From Streptomyces sp. NBC_01341 (GTDB lineage Bacteria > Actinomycetota > Actinomycetes > Streptomycetales > Streptomycetaceae), in the NCBI RefSeq assembly GCF_035946055.1, contig NZ_CP108364.1, positions 1,488,001 to 1,552,000 on the forward strand: a stretch of 64,000 bases of DNA, given 5' to 3'. Position numbers and translations under genes: made by a program. Numbering within the stretch: the first letter of the stretch is position 1; the number at the start of each line of letters is the position of its first letter. The notes below the pieces were generated by a model that worked only from the letters and a program-made list of their open reading frames with translations, made no database searches and was not told where the DNA came from. This document shows, in pieces, positions 1 through 8,700 of the stretch.

Positions 1-357
1 GGCCATCACCCGTTCGAGACCGCGGATGTTCTCGGTCCGCTCGGCTTCCAGGCTCCGTTCACCCTCATCGGTGATGCGGAACTTGCGGGCGATGCCACCG
101 TCGGGGTCCGGGATGCGCTCGACGAGACCGCCCCGCAGCATCGCGGCGGTCTGCCGGTTCAGGGTGGACGCGTCGAGCCCGAAGGCCTCGCTGAGCTGCC
201 CGATGGACATCGGGCCCTCCATGCGGATCCGGCTGAGCAGCGTGTACGCGCTGCGGTCGAGGTATCCGCCGCCCCGCCGTGACCGGGGAGCGCTCAGTTG
301 GAGGTGCCGCCCGAGCAGCATGGTCTCGAACTCGATCAAGTGCGTGGGCTTGTCCAT
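1..357 (-). CDS. MarR-family transcriptional regulator (3' end beyond window)
   Basis: Reading the minus strand from the ATG at 357 gives 119 codons that run off the left edge, so the C-terminus is missing. The start has a good ribosome-binding site (AGAAGGA) just upstream. The protein has the winged-helix layout of MarR regulators: a dimerisation helix, then a helix-turn-helix around residues 50-75 (MSIGQLSEAFGLDASTLNRQ) and a wing with GLVERIPDPDGG around residues 80-92. It is divergent from a second, unrelated-sequence MarR gene at 524. It probably represses itself or a ligand-responsive neighbour; the regulated gene cannot be named from here. Confidence 0.85.
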   Translation of the reverse strand, partial: MDKPTHLIEFETMLLGRHLQLSAPRSRRGGGYLDRSAYTLLSRIRMEGPMSIGQLSEAFGLDASTLNRQTAAMLRGGLVERIPDPDGGIARKFRITDEGERSLEAERTENIRGLERVMA

Positions 358-483
358 GGTCCTTCTCTCGACCGCCTTCACGACGCTTCGGGGGCTCTCA
401 ACTGCAGATATACCACCCAGCCGGGGCCTCTCGGCACGCAGTCCGGGGCCGCCCCGCCCGCCCGGAGGCCGACGCCATTTACA

Positions 484-517
484 TATGTTGACATACCTAT
501 AGAGTCGTACCTATGCT
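484..517 (+). promoter_or_regulatory. Promoter and candidate MarR operator, leaderless start
   Basis: TTGACA at 488-493 and TATGCT at 512-517, 18 bp apart, form a recognisable housekeeping promoter. The -10 ends six bases before the ATG at 524 and no Shine-Dalgarno sequence is present, so the transcript is probably leaderless. A perfect inverted repeat TATGT-TG-ACATA (484-495) covers the -35 box, a natural site for repression by one of the two MarR proteins. The rest of the 358-523 divergent gap shows an AT-rich patch at 401-412 (CTGCAGATATA) that may serve the opposite gene; nothing else is visible. Confidence 0.6.
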
Positions 518-523
518 GCGGGC

Positions 524-997
524 ATGCCCGACCCCACCGCGCCCGACCAGGACATCGACCACGTGGCCTCCGCGCTCGTGACGTTCCTGCCCGCGCTGCA
601 CCGGGGTCTGGAGCGGCAGGTCGCGCACGGGTTCCCGCATCCCCGGCTTCCGGACGGCCAGCTGGCGCTGCTGTTCCTGGTCGAGGAACGCGAGGGGATC
701 ACGGTCCGCGAAGCGGCCGAGGCCCTGCTCATGAAGCCGAACAACGTCAGCGCGCTCGTCTCCCAGCTCACCGATCAGGAGCTGCTGGAGCGCAGGCAGG
801 ACCCGGCCGACAAGCGGGTCGCCCACCTGCACCCGACGGCCACGGCCCGGGAGCGGCTGGCCCAGGCGCGGACGATCAAGGAAGCCCACCTGAGCCGGGC
901 CCTGCACACCCTCACCGAGGGCGAGCTCGACGCGCTCGGCGCGGCCCTGGGCGCGCTGGCCTCCCTCAACAGGAATCTGCACTCCCCCGCCGGCTGA
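524..997 (+). CDS. MarR-family transcriptional regulator
   Basis: A 157-residue protein of normal MarR length. The winged helix lies around residues 50-110: REAAEALLMKPNNVSALVSQ is the recognition helix-turn-helix, followed by the wing ERRQDPADKRVAHLHPT, which contains the D-x-R core typical of MarR proteins. Long helices at both ends would form the dimer. The ATG at 524 is chosen because it sits seven bases after a -10 box. The MFS efflux gene starts 155 bases downstream on the same strand, so this is most likely its local repressor; drug-responsive MarR-MFS pairs are common. The inducing ligand cannot be inferred. Confidence 0.9.
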   Translation: MPDPTAPDQDIDHVASALVTFLPALHRGLERQVAHGFPHPRLPDGQLALLFLVEEREGITVREAAEALLMKPNNVSALVSQLTDQELLERRQDPADKRVAHLHPTATARERLAQARTIKEAHLSRALHTLTEGELDALGAALGALASLNRNLHSPAG

Positions 998-1152
998 CCT
1001 CACCCGGGAAGCCCGCCCGCGGCCGGCGTCCGGCACGTCGTCACCGGCCGCCGCGACAGCGGTGACCGGCCGCCGCCGTGCGCCCGGTCCGCCGGCCGCT
1101 CGCTCCGGCGTGCCCTCTTTCCACCCCGAAGACCCACAGACAAGGCTTCCGC

Positions 1153-2748
1153 ATGTCCTCCACCACCGTGGACACCTCCTCCCTGCCCGAAAGCGCTCCA
1201 CCCCGCGCGCCGGGGAGCAGGCGCGCCAACCCCTGGCTGACCCTGGTCGCCGTCGCCATCGGCCTGTTCATGGTCAACCTCGACGCCTCCGTCGTCGCGA
1301 TCGCGAACCCGGAGATCGGCCGGGACCTCAAGGCGTCGACCGCCGGCCTCCAGTGGGTCACCAACGCCTACCTCCTGGCGATGGCGGCCCTGCTGATCCT
1401 GGGCGGGAAGCTCGGAGACCGCTTCGGGCGGCACACGGTCTACATGGTGGGCACCGTCGGCTTCACGCTGGCCTCCGTGGCGATCGCCCTCTCCGGGTCG
1501 ATCGAGGGCGTCATCACCTTCCGCGCCGTTCAGGGTGTCTTCGCCGCACTGCTGATCCCCAACACGCTCGGGCTCCTTCGCGCGGTCTTCCCTCCTCACA
1601 GGTTCGGCATGGCCGTGGGCCTGTGGGCCATGGTGGCGTCCTGCTCCACCGCGCTCGGGCCGATCGTCGGCGGGCTGCTCATCGAGCACGTCAACTGGGA
1701 GTCGGTCTTCTTCGTCAACGCCCCCATCGGTGTCGTCGCGCTGGTCGTCAGCCTGCTCGTCCTCCCCAGGAGCAAGGACTCCACCGGCCACCACCGCTTC
1801 GACGTGGCCGGCGTGATCCTGCTCGGGGCCGGACTGGTCGCCCTCGTGTTCGGCGTCGTCAAGGGCGAGACCTGGGGCTGGACATCCGGCGGAACACTCG
1901 GCTCGATCGCCGCGGGGCTGGTCCTGCTGGCCGTCTTCTGCCGGTACGAGTCGGGCCTCGGCCACCCGCTGCTGCCGATGCGCCTCTTCCGCAACCGGTC
2001 GCTGGCCATCGGCACGGTCGTCACCGCGATCAATTTCTTCGTCCTGCTCGGAGTCATCTTCTTCGTGATGCTCTACCTGCAGAACGTGCGGGGCTTCACG
2101 CCCGTCGAGTCCGGTGTCCGCACCCTGCCGCTCAGCCTCGCCACCGTGGTCGCGGCTCCCCTCGGCGCCGCACTGACCCAGCGCTTCGGCCCGCGGCTGA
2201 GCATGCCGGTCGGCATGGTGCTCCAGGCCGCAGCCTCCCTGTGGATGCTGACCTGGGACGCCGGTTCCCCGTACGCCGCCCTGTGGCCGCCTTTCCTGGC
2301 GATCGGGCTGGGCGTGGGCATGGTGATGTCGGCGTCCTCCGACGCCATCGTCGGTAACGCGCCGAAGCGGGACGGTGGTGTCGCGGGCGGCCTTCAGGCC
2401 ACATCACTGCAGGTCGGAGGCGCGCTCGGCACCTCCGTGCTGGTGTCACTGATCAGCGGGAAGGTGGGCTCCACCCTCGTGGGCGAGCTGACCTCGGCGG
2501 GCGTTCCCGCCACGGCGGCAGCCGGTTTCCGGGGGGCCGGGGACGCGGTGGCCATGGGTGTCGCACCCGTCTCGGACGGCATGCCCGCGCAGTTGCGGGC
2601 GGCCGTCGTCGAAGGCAGCGGCAACGCGTTCATGAACGGTGTGCACAGCGCCGTCGTCGTCACGGCGGTCCTGTGCACGGTCGGGGCGCTCCTGGCCGGG
2701 ATCGGCATGCGCCGTGGCGGCACGGCACCGGAGACCACCGCGGGCTGA
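1153..2748 (+). CDS. MFS drug:H+ antiporter, DHA2 (14-TM, EmrB/QacA) type
   Basis: Starting at the ATG at 1153 gives 531 residues; the 25 upstream in-frame residues are Arg/Pro-rich and unlikely to be translated. The first membrane segment (LTLVAVAIGLFMVNLDASVVAIA, residues ~29-51) carries the LD-x-S/T-V-x-N/A-x-A signature of DHA2 transporters. Motif A (GGKLGDRFGRHTV) lies near residue 85 and motif C-like STALGPIVGG near residue 160. Length and hydrophobic pattern fit 14 membrane helices. It should export a small toxic compound or antibiotic in exchange for protons. The upstream MarR gene probably controls it. A hairpin terminator follows. Confidence 0.92.
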   Translation: MSSTTVDTSSLPESAPPRAPGSRRANPWLTLVAVAIGLFMVNLDASVVAIANPEIGRDLKASTAGLQWVTNAYLLAMAALLILGGKLGDRFGRHTVYMVGTVGFTLASVAIALSGSIEGVITFRAVQGVFAALLIPNTLGLLRAVFPPHRFGMAVGLWAMVASCSTALGPIVGGLLIEHVNWESVFFVNAPIGVVALVVSLLVLPRSKDSTGHHRFDVAGVILLGAGLVALVFGVVKGETWGWTSGGTLGSIAAGLVLLAVFCRYESGLGHPLLPMRLFRNRSLAIGTVVTAINFFVLLGVIFFVMLYLQNVRGFTPVESGVRTLPLSLATVVAAPLGAALTQRFGPRLSMPVGMVLQAAASLWMLTWDAGSPYAALWPPFLAIGLGVGMVMSASSDAIVGNAPKRDGGVAGGLQATSLQVGGALGTSVLVSLISGKVGSTLVGELTSAGVPATAAAGFRGAGDAVAMGVAPVSDGMPAQLRAAVVEGSGNAFMNGVHSAVVVTAVLCTVGALLAGIGMRRGGTAPETTAG

Positions 2749-2766
2749 CGGACCGTCCGCCCCTCC

Positions 2767-2802
2767 GGCCGGTGGGACCGCGTGCCCGCGGACCCACCGG
2801 CC
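2767..2802. terminator. Bidirectional hairpin terminator
   Basis: GGCCGGTGGG (2767-2776) pairs with CCCACCGGCC (2793-2802), with an inner CCGCG/CGCGG stem and a four-base loop, separated by one A:A mismatch. It lies between the convergent MFS and hydrolase genes. Confidence 0.7.
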
Positions 2803-2820
2803 ACGCCGTCCCCCGCCCCG

Positions 2821-3657
2821 TCAGGACAGCGGCACGAACGCCCTGATGGCCTCGCTCAGCCGCTGCGGCTGGTCCTCCGGGATGAGGGTGAAGCTGTCGG
2901 CGATCTCCACGAGTTCGCCCCGGGGCAGCATCTCCGCCAGTCTCCGGCCGTGCGCGGGGGGCATGACCCTGTCCTCGGACGCCCAGACGACGAGCGCCGG
3001 GCGGTCGAACGTCCGCAGCGCGTCCGCCCATCTCACGAGTTCGTCCCCGGGCGGCACCCCGAGCACGTACGCCCTCAGATCCCGCCGGATCGCGGCGGAG
3101 GTCCACAGCGGCCGGAACCACGCGTCCATCACCTCGTGCGGGACCGGCCGCTTGCTCATCCAGCCCCAGGTCACGGGCAGCCTGCGCATCGGCTTCAACT
3201 TCAGCACGGCGAAGGCGAGCCGCAGCCCGCCGGGTACCTTCGCCGCAACGAGCAGGTTGCGGCCGGGGAGGCCCGGCGGGTAGTTGTCGAACGCCTCGCA
3301 TGACGTGATCACGAGCCTGCCGATCCGCTCGTCCCTGCCGTCCGCGACGAGGGCCTGTGCCCCGCCCCAGTCGTTCATCACCAGGGTGACATCGCCGAGG
3401 TCCAGGACCTCCAGGAACTCGGCCACCATGTGGGCGACCCCCGGAACCGTCAGATCGGCGTCGGGACGCATGGGCCTCCGGTGCGCACCGAGCGGCAGCG
3501 TGGGCACGACGCACCTGTAGTGCGGGCGGAGTCCGGCCACCACGTGCCGCCACAGCGAGCCGTTCATGGCGACGCCGTGCAGCAGGACCACCACGGGCCC
3601 GTCGCCGCCCGTGTCCTCGTACTCCACCACTCCCGCGGAAAGCGCTGCCTCGGTCAT
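2821..3657 (-). CDS. Alpha/beta hydrolase with Asp nucleophile (dehalogenase/epoxide-hydrolase-like)
   Basis: A 278-residue cytoplasmic alpha/beta hydrolase. The oxyanion motif HG is at residues 27-28 (VVLLHGVAMNGS). The nucleophile elbow reads VMNDWGGAQ with Asp96 where esterases have Ser, as in haloalkane dehalogenases and epoxide hydrolases. A candidate acid is Asp229 (WASEDRVMPP). The usual catalytic His near the C-terminus (consensus G-H-F/x before EDQP) is not there: the stretch reads DSFTLIPEDQPQRL, residues 254-267. The activity is therefore uncertain and could be altered or lost. It is transcribed towards the MFS gene and away from the GAP1-like gene. Substrate unknown. Confidence 0.85.
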   Translation of the reverse strand: MTEAALSAGVVEYEDTGGDGPVVVLLHGVAMNGSLWRHVVAGLRPHYRCVVPTLPLGAHRRPMRPDADLTVPGVAHMVAEFLEVLDLGDVTLVMNDWGGAQALVADGRDERIGRLVITSCEAFDNYPPGLPGRNLLVAAKVPGGLRLAFAVLKLKPMRRLPVTWGWMSKRPVPHEVMDAWFRPLWTSAAIRRDLRAYVLGVPPGDELVRWADALRTFDRPALVVWASEDRVMPPAHGRRLAEMLPRGELVEIADSFTLIPEDQPQRLSEAIRAFVPLS

Positions 3658-3853
3658 ACGTCCAACCTAGGGCGTCGTCCCGTCGCGCGCGGCCCAACGG
3701 GGCGTCAGGCCTTGATAGCGTCGCCCGCACGACTACGGAAGGCTCCCCGCCGGGGTCGTCGCTCCGCCGGGCCGGGCCGCCCCAACAGGGCGGCGAGCGG
3801 TGGCCGGTGCGTGGCACGGGGACGCACGTGGCAGGGACGATGAGGGCCTACGC

Positions 3854-6265
3854 ATGAGCCTCCCGCAGTTGCACTACACCTCCGTCGCGTCCGGCGACGG
3901 GGAGACCGGTGGCCGCTTCACCGCCACCGATCCCGCGATACCGGGGCCGGTCCGTGCCGAAGCCGCTCCGCTTCTGTCCTACGAAGCTCCGGCAGGCACT
4001 CCCGACCGGCTCTCCGACGCACAACTCCGTTCTCTGCCGGTGGCGTTCGGCTACGTCGCACTCTCCGACGGCAGCCATCTGATCAGCCGCGCGGTCGCCA
4101 CGGGACCGGCCGGCTTCCATGCCCACGCCGTGCACCTGACGCCCGGCACGCCGATACCCGGCGGGACGCTCCCCGTCGCCGCGTGGGGCGCGGCCGGCTG
4201 GCTCTCCGCGGCACCGGACCGCACCCCGCCGGATCCGCTGACCGTGCTGTCCACCGCGCCCGGCCCCTCGCAGGGGTTGTCCAGGGAGAGCCTCGGTGAT
4301 TTCGCGGTGTCCCGCAGCCCGTGGCTCGCGGCTGTCCTCGCCGACCTGCGCCGGGCGAGCGAGGACCTGTCGGCGCCGCGGGTCGTCCTCGTGGAGCGGC
4401 AGAGCGCCGATGTGGCCCGATGGGTCGCGCTGGCCACCGCCGCGCTCCCCCGGGAGCACGCCGAACGGCTGAGCTTCACCACGTACACCCGCCGTCCCGG
4501 ACGCACCGCGCACCATGTCGTAGGAGTCCTGCCGGAGGACGCGCCCGACATCAGCGACCCCCGCTTCCGTGTACACGCCGCTTCCGGACCTCGGCCGGCC
4601 GCGGTGGTGGACGACGCCTGGGCGGGGACCGCGGCCCGCATCTGGCGCAGCAGGGCCCCCGAGCTGTTCCGCGACGCGGCAGAACTGCCGGGCGAGCCGT
4701 TCGCGGCGGGCCCGCTCGCGGTGACGGCGCTCGGCGCGGGCATCGTGCTCGGCTCCAACGAGCGTGCGGCGGCGGCCGACTGGGCTGCCGAGCGGCCGTA
4801 CGCGCTGGACGAGAAGCGCACCCGGCAGCTGACCGACGCGCTGACCGCGCCCGCCGACGACCGCACTGCGGCGGAGTGCGCCGCGGCTCTCCGGTTGCTG
4901 ACGGCGCTGGACGGCCGCTGTCCCGCCTCCGTGACCGCACCGCTGGCAGCCCTCCTGGTGACCGAGGCGGTACGGGGCGACGACGTGACCCTGGAACCTC
5001 CCGCGCGGTCGGTGTTCGAGGGCCCTGACGGGGAGCGCGCCCTCGCCGCTCTGGTCGACGAGATGGGCGGCGAACTGCTGGCCGAGCTCTCCGCCCCGCC
5101 CCGCGGCGTCGCGCGGACCGTGCAGGTGCTGCGGCTCGTGCGGCTGCTGGGCCTCGACTCCACGGAACTGCTCCCCGGGGCCGTACGCCGCCTGGCCCGC
5201 GCCCTGCTGGACCATGACGGGGCCGAGGCATGTCCCGCCCTGCTGGAACTGCTGGACGAGCAGTTCGACGTGCGTACGGCACTGCTGGGCGAGCTGGACA
5301 GGCTCGCCCCGGACCACCCCGCGGCCACGGAGGACCTCCTGTCCCGGGTCACGCTGCCGTTCACCGGGACGCAGGCGCTGCCGCACCTGCGCATGTGCGC
5401 CGAGGCGCCCGCCGCCCGGACGAGGGGCGCCGGCCGGCCGGCCGTCCTGCACACCGTGCTGCGCGCCGCGGGCATGTCCCCCTTCGCCGAACCGCTGGTG
5501 CTGCGGACCGCCGTGGGCCTGGTCTGGGGCGAGGACACCCCGACGGCGGACGAGGCCAGGTCACTGCTCGACGAGACGACGTCCGACGCCCACCGGGTGG
5601 CCGGCACCTGGGCGCGTATGGTCGACGCCGCCCTCGCGGCCCCCTCCGGTGACGTGGGCGCCGCCGAACTGGCCCACTACCTGCTGCGGGGCTTCCCTCA
5701 GCAGATCGATGCCCGGGAGCGCGCCTGCCTGATGCTCCTGGACTTCGCGCGCGACATCCGCTCCGGATCGGCGGAACCCGGCTGGGCCGACCACGCCAGA
5801 ACGCTGCGCAGCCGCGCCGAACCCGTGGAGCCCTCGGCCCTCGAACACGCCTACGGAGCCCTGGCCGAACGGCTGCTGGCCCCGGACCGGCCCGAGGCCG
5901 AGCTGTACGCCTTCGTGCACAGCGGGGACGAGGACCTGATCGCGGCCTACGGCACAGCCGCCCGCCGCGACGAGGTCCGGGCACTGCTGGCTGCCGACCC
6001 CGCGTACGTCGCCGACTGCTTCGCCGTGTGGAACTCCCATCCGCACGCGGGCGCCCCCTGGGCCCGGACCCGTACAGCCCTGCTCGACGAGGTGCTGCGC
6101 CCGGCGGTCCGCGCCCTGTCGGCCGAGGGACTGGCGGCGGCGGAGCAGGCGGTGGAACGCGACGGAAGCAGCCGCACCCTGGAAGCCTTCCGCACCTGGA
6201 ACCGTCCGCCCCGGTCCCTGGGACGGCTCGGCAAACGCATCGCGGGCCGGGTGCGCAGGGGCTGA
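3854..6265 (+). CDS. GTPase-associated protein 1 (GAP1)-like protein
   Basis: 803 residues, started at the ATG at 3854 (MSLPQLHYTSVASG); a weak GAGGG lies upstream. The N-terminal ~135 residues, with LHYTSV, FTATDPAIPG and SDGSHLISRAVATG, resemble the GAP1 N-terminal domain (type 2) that I recall from actinobacterial GTPase-associated systems. The remainder is a long Ala/Leu/Arg-rich helical region. Such proteins are normally encoded beside small GTPases or other NTPases of predicted conflict or signalling systems, but no GTPase is seen on either side here. No signal peptide or membrane segment. The family assignment is from memory of sequence character, not from a search. Confidence 0.6.
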   Translation: MSLPQLHYTSVASGDGETGGRFTATDPAIPGPVRAEAAPLLSYEAPAGTPDRLSDAQLRSLPVAFGYVALSDGSHLISRAVATGPAGFHAHAVHLTPGTPIPGGTLPVAAWGAAGWLSAAPDRTPPDPLTVLSTAPGPSQGLSRESLGDFAVSRSPWLAAVLADLRRASEDLSAPRVVLVERQSADVARWVALATAALPREHAERLSFTTYTRRPGRTAHHVVGVLPEDAPDISDPRFRVHAASGPRPAAVVDDAWAGTAARIWRSRAPELFRDAAELPGEPFAAGPLAVTALGAGIVLGSNERAAAADWAAERPYALDEKRTRQLTDALTAPADDRTAAECAAALRLLTALDGRCPASVTAPLAALLVTEAVRGDDVTLEPPARSVFEGPDGERALAALVDEMGGELLAELSAPPRGVARTVQVLRLVRLLGLDSTELLPGAVRRLARALLDHDGAEACPALLELLDEQFDVRTALLGELDRLAPDHPAATEDLLSRVTLPFTGTQALPHLRMCAEAPAARTRGAGRPAVLHTVLRAAGMSPFAEPLVLRTAVGLVWGEDTPTADEARSLLDETTSDAHRVAGTWARMVDAALAAPSGDVGAAELAHYLLRGFPQQIDARERACLMLLDFARDIRSGSAEPGWADHARTLRSRAEPVEPSALEHAYGALAERLLAPDRPEAELYAFVHSGDEDLIAAYGTAARRDEVRALLAADPAYVADCFAVWNSHPHAGAPWARTRTALLDEVLRPAVRALSAEGLAAAEQAVERDGSSRTLEAFRTWNRPPRSLGRLGKRIAGRVRRG

Positions 6266-6411
6266 CCTCGGGTGCCCGTTCGCAGGTGCGTACCTCCGCG
6301 AACGGCACCAGACCCCGCGCGCCCAGCATGATCCGAACGAGAGGCCCTACGCTGTAGCGCAGCACTGGGCGGGTCCGTCCGATCACCGGCCGGCCTACGG
6401 GGGAGAGAGCC

Positions 6412-8700
6412 ATGGAGTTCGAGGACGTCGTGAGCGCGCCTCTGGGCAAGCTCGAGGAAGCCGCCGACAGCTGGGCGGAGATGGTCACCAAGCTGGAGTC
6501 ATTGGCTGACGACGCCCGCACCGGGATGAAGGCGAAGGCAGGCAAGGCCGACTGGGACGGAGTCAACGCGAGCGTCACCAGACCGTTCATCGCGAAGACG
6601 GCAGAGGAGTTCGAGGACGCGGCGGCCGAGGCCAAGGGCATCCGGCTACTGCTCGCGGACGCGCACACCTCGTTCAAGATCGCGAAGGACGAGCTCGTCA
6701 GGATCCGTGACGAGGAAGCCGGGAAGGCCGGGATAGTGATCAGCGCGGCCGGGCACGTGTCCCCCCGGTACGACCTGGAGGACGACCCCGGTGCGCGGCA
6801 CGATCCCGACTACCCGGCGGCCCTGCGCAAGCAGAAGACTGCCGTCGTCGCCTGGCAGAAGCGGATCGACCGGCTCGTCGAGGACTTCTCCGACGCCGAC
6901 GACTCCCTGAGACGCGCCCTCATGGCCAACGTGAAGGGCGACAAGGATTTCAGCGCACCGAAGTTCACCAGCCTCGACGCCGAGCAGGTCGACCGCGCCG
7001 CCGGCCTGCTGAAGACGGTCACGGGCGAGGGTGGCACCGCCCGCAACGTGAAGGCCCTCGAGCAACTCGCCGACCTCATCGACGACAACCGCAACGATCC
7101 CGAGTTCGCGACCGGCTTCTACCGGAAGATCGGCGCGGAGGGGACGCTCGAGGCCTACACCAGGATGTCGCTCGACGCGACATCGCTCGGCCCCCTCGGC
7201 CAGGACCGGGCGGCCCTGGTCCGCGGCATGCAGAACGACATGGGCGCGATGCTCGGTCTTGCCACCCAGACCTCGACGCCGAACCATCTGGACGCGACGT
7301 GGACCACACAGCTCCTGAAGGCCGGCCGCAAGGAGGTCGACGTGTCGGGCTTCGCGGGCGTCGGCACCAAGGTCTACGGCTACCAGGCGCTCGGCGCACT
7401 GCTTCGTGAGGGGACGTACGACAAGGACTTCCTCACGGCCGTCGGCCGGGACATGGTCGCGATGGACAAGAAGGACCCCGGAGTCTGGTCAGCCAACCTG
7501 CCCTACGACCAGAAGATGGCGATCAACCTCGACGCCGAGGGCGGAAAGGGCTTCAACCCCCTCACCGGACTCATGGAGGCGATGAGCAAGAACCCCGACG
7601 CCTCCACCGCCTTCTTCCACGAGGGGATCCGCGAGGACACCAACAAGGACGGCATCGTCACGCTGTCCGACGCCGAGATCAAGGGCAAGAACGCTCAGGG
7701 CGTGGTCGACTACATGCTCGACAAGAAGCCGACGGCCGACTGGTACGACACGGCGGTCGGCGGGGAGGCCACCCCGGGCCAGACCGCCATGGGCAACGCG
7801 CTGGAAGCAGCGGTCACCGGACGGACCCCGGGCGACGACGACGCGCGGCCCGTCTCCCACAGCAAGGCCATGGCCGAAGTCATGGAGCAGGTCGTGGAGA
7901 AGACCGGCACGAACCCCGAACTCGTGGCCGCCAAGGCCGGCGACCCTGCGGCACCCCTCAGCGGACTGTCCCGGCAGTTCGGCAACATGGCGGCGGAGTA
8001 CATGCCGGACCTGCAGGCCACGGCGGAGAACGGGGCGGGCCAGATCAAACCGTTCGGGCACGCGGCGGAATTCGACAAGGGGCAGATGGCCGGATTCCTG
8101 GGCGCGGTGGCCCAGGACCCACAGGCCTACGGCGCCATCACCAATGCGCAGCAGGCGTATACGACGGCGCTGGTCAGTGATGTGTTCCGCCATCCCGGGA
8201 GCCACGGTGACACCGGTCTGGCGGTCCAGAACGCCGTTCACCCAGGGGGCGAGATCGCGGGCATGATGTCCGAGGCTCGGGCATACGCGGTTCACGACGC
8301 CAAGGCCCACGCAGACGTGGAGTACAACGAGGGCACCGCCGAGAATGCGAAATGGACAAATCGCATCCTCAGTGCCGTCGGCGCCAAATACGTGGAGATG
8401 ATCCCGGTAGGAGGCGACGTCGTCGACTGGATTCAGGAGGACATCACCGAGTCGGCTCTGGAGAGTGCAGAGAAGGACACCTCGGGCGAGGCTCGCCTCG
8501 AATCATCAGTGGGCTACGCAGGGGCGGAATCAGCAGCGAAGGATTCAGCTCGGAACGCGGTCGCAGCAGCCGCCCGAGGAACAGGTTATACAGCCGAACA
8601 GATCGAGGAATATCAAGGCGCCGCATCCACTCAGACCGGCTCAGCGCATTCGATCGGGCGAGATCTGGTCGCCACTTCGCACCCCAAGGGAAAGCAGTAG
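6412..8700 (+). CDS. Large WXG/ESX-like helical protein with EF-hand loop
   Basis: 762 residues with a strong ribosome-binding site (GGGGGAGAG). The first ~110 residues are helical with a W-D-G turn (KADWDGVNASV), reminiscent of WXG100 proteins exported by type VII secretion. Residues 409-420 read DTNKDGIVTLSD, a good EF-hand-type calcium loop with Asp at positions 1, 5 and 12. The rest (repeated Ala-rich helices, GGDVVDWI near the C-terminus) is like uncharacterised Streptomyces proteins; I recall DUF6571 for such proteins but cannot confirm. Its stop codon overlaps the start of a lipoprotein gene. GC content falls in the last ~350 bases. Possibly a secreted effector-scaffold; no toxin domain was recognised. 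Confidence 0.6.
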   Translation: MEFEDVVSAPLGKLEEAADSWAEMVTKLESLADDARTGMKAKAGKADWDGVNASVTRPFIAKTAEEFEDAAAEAKGIRLLLADAHTSFKIAKDELVRIRDEEAGKAGIVISAAGHVSPRYDLEDDPGARHDPDYPAALRKQKTAVVAWQKRIDRLVEDFSDADDSLRRALMANVKGDKDFSAPKFTSLDAEQVDRAAGLLKTVTGEGGTARNVKALEQLADLIDDNRNDPEFATGFYRKIGAEGTLEAYTRMSLDATSLGPLGQDRAALVRGMQNDMGAMLGLATQTSTPNHLDATWTTQLLKAGRKEVDVSGFAGVGTKVYGYQALGALLREGTYDKDFLTAVGRDMVAMDKKDPGVWSANLPYDQKMAINLDAEGGKGFNPLTGLMEAMSKNPDASTAFFHEGIREDTNKDGIVTLSDAEIKGKNAQGVVDYMLDKKPTADWYDTAVGGEATPGQTAMGNALEAAVTGRTPGDDDARPVSHSKAMAEVMEQVVEKTGTNPELVAAKAGDPAAPLSGLSRQFGNMAAEYMPDLQATAENGAGQIKPFGHAAEFDKGQMAGFLGAVAQDPQAYGAITNAQQAYTTALVSDVFRHPGSHGDTGLAVQNAVHPGGEIAGMMSEARAYAVHDAKAHADVEYNEGTAENAKWTNRILSAVGAKYVEMIPVGGDVVDWIQEDITESALESAEKDTSGEARLESSVGYAGAESAAKDSARNAVAAAARGTGYTAEQIEEYQGAASTQTGSAHSIGRDLVATSHPKGKQ

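Noticed and set aside
8352..8699. Upstream extension of the lipoprotein frame to 8352
   Set aside because: It overlaps the WXG-like gene and would bury the signal peptide and lipobox inside the protein.
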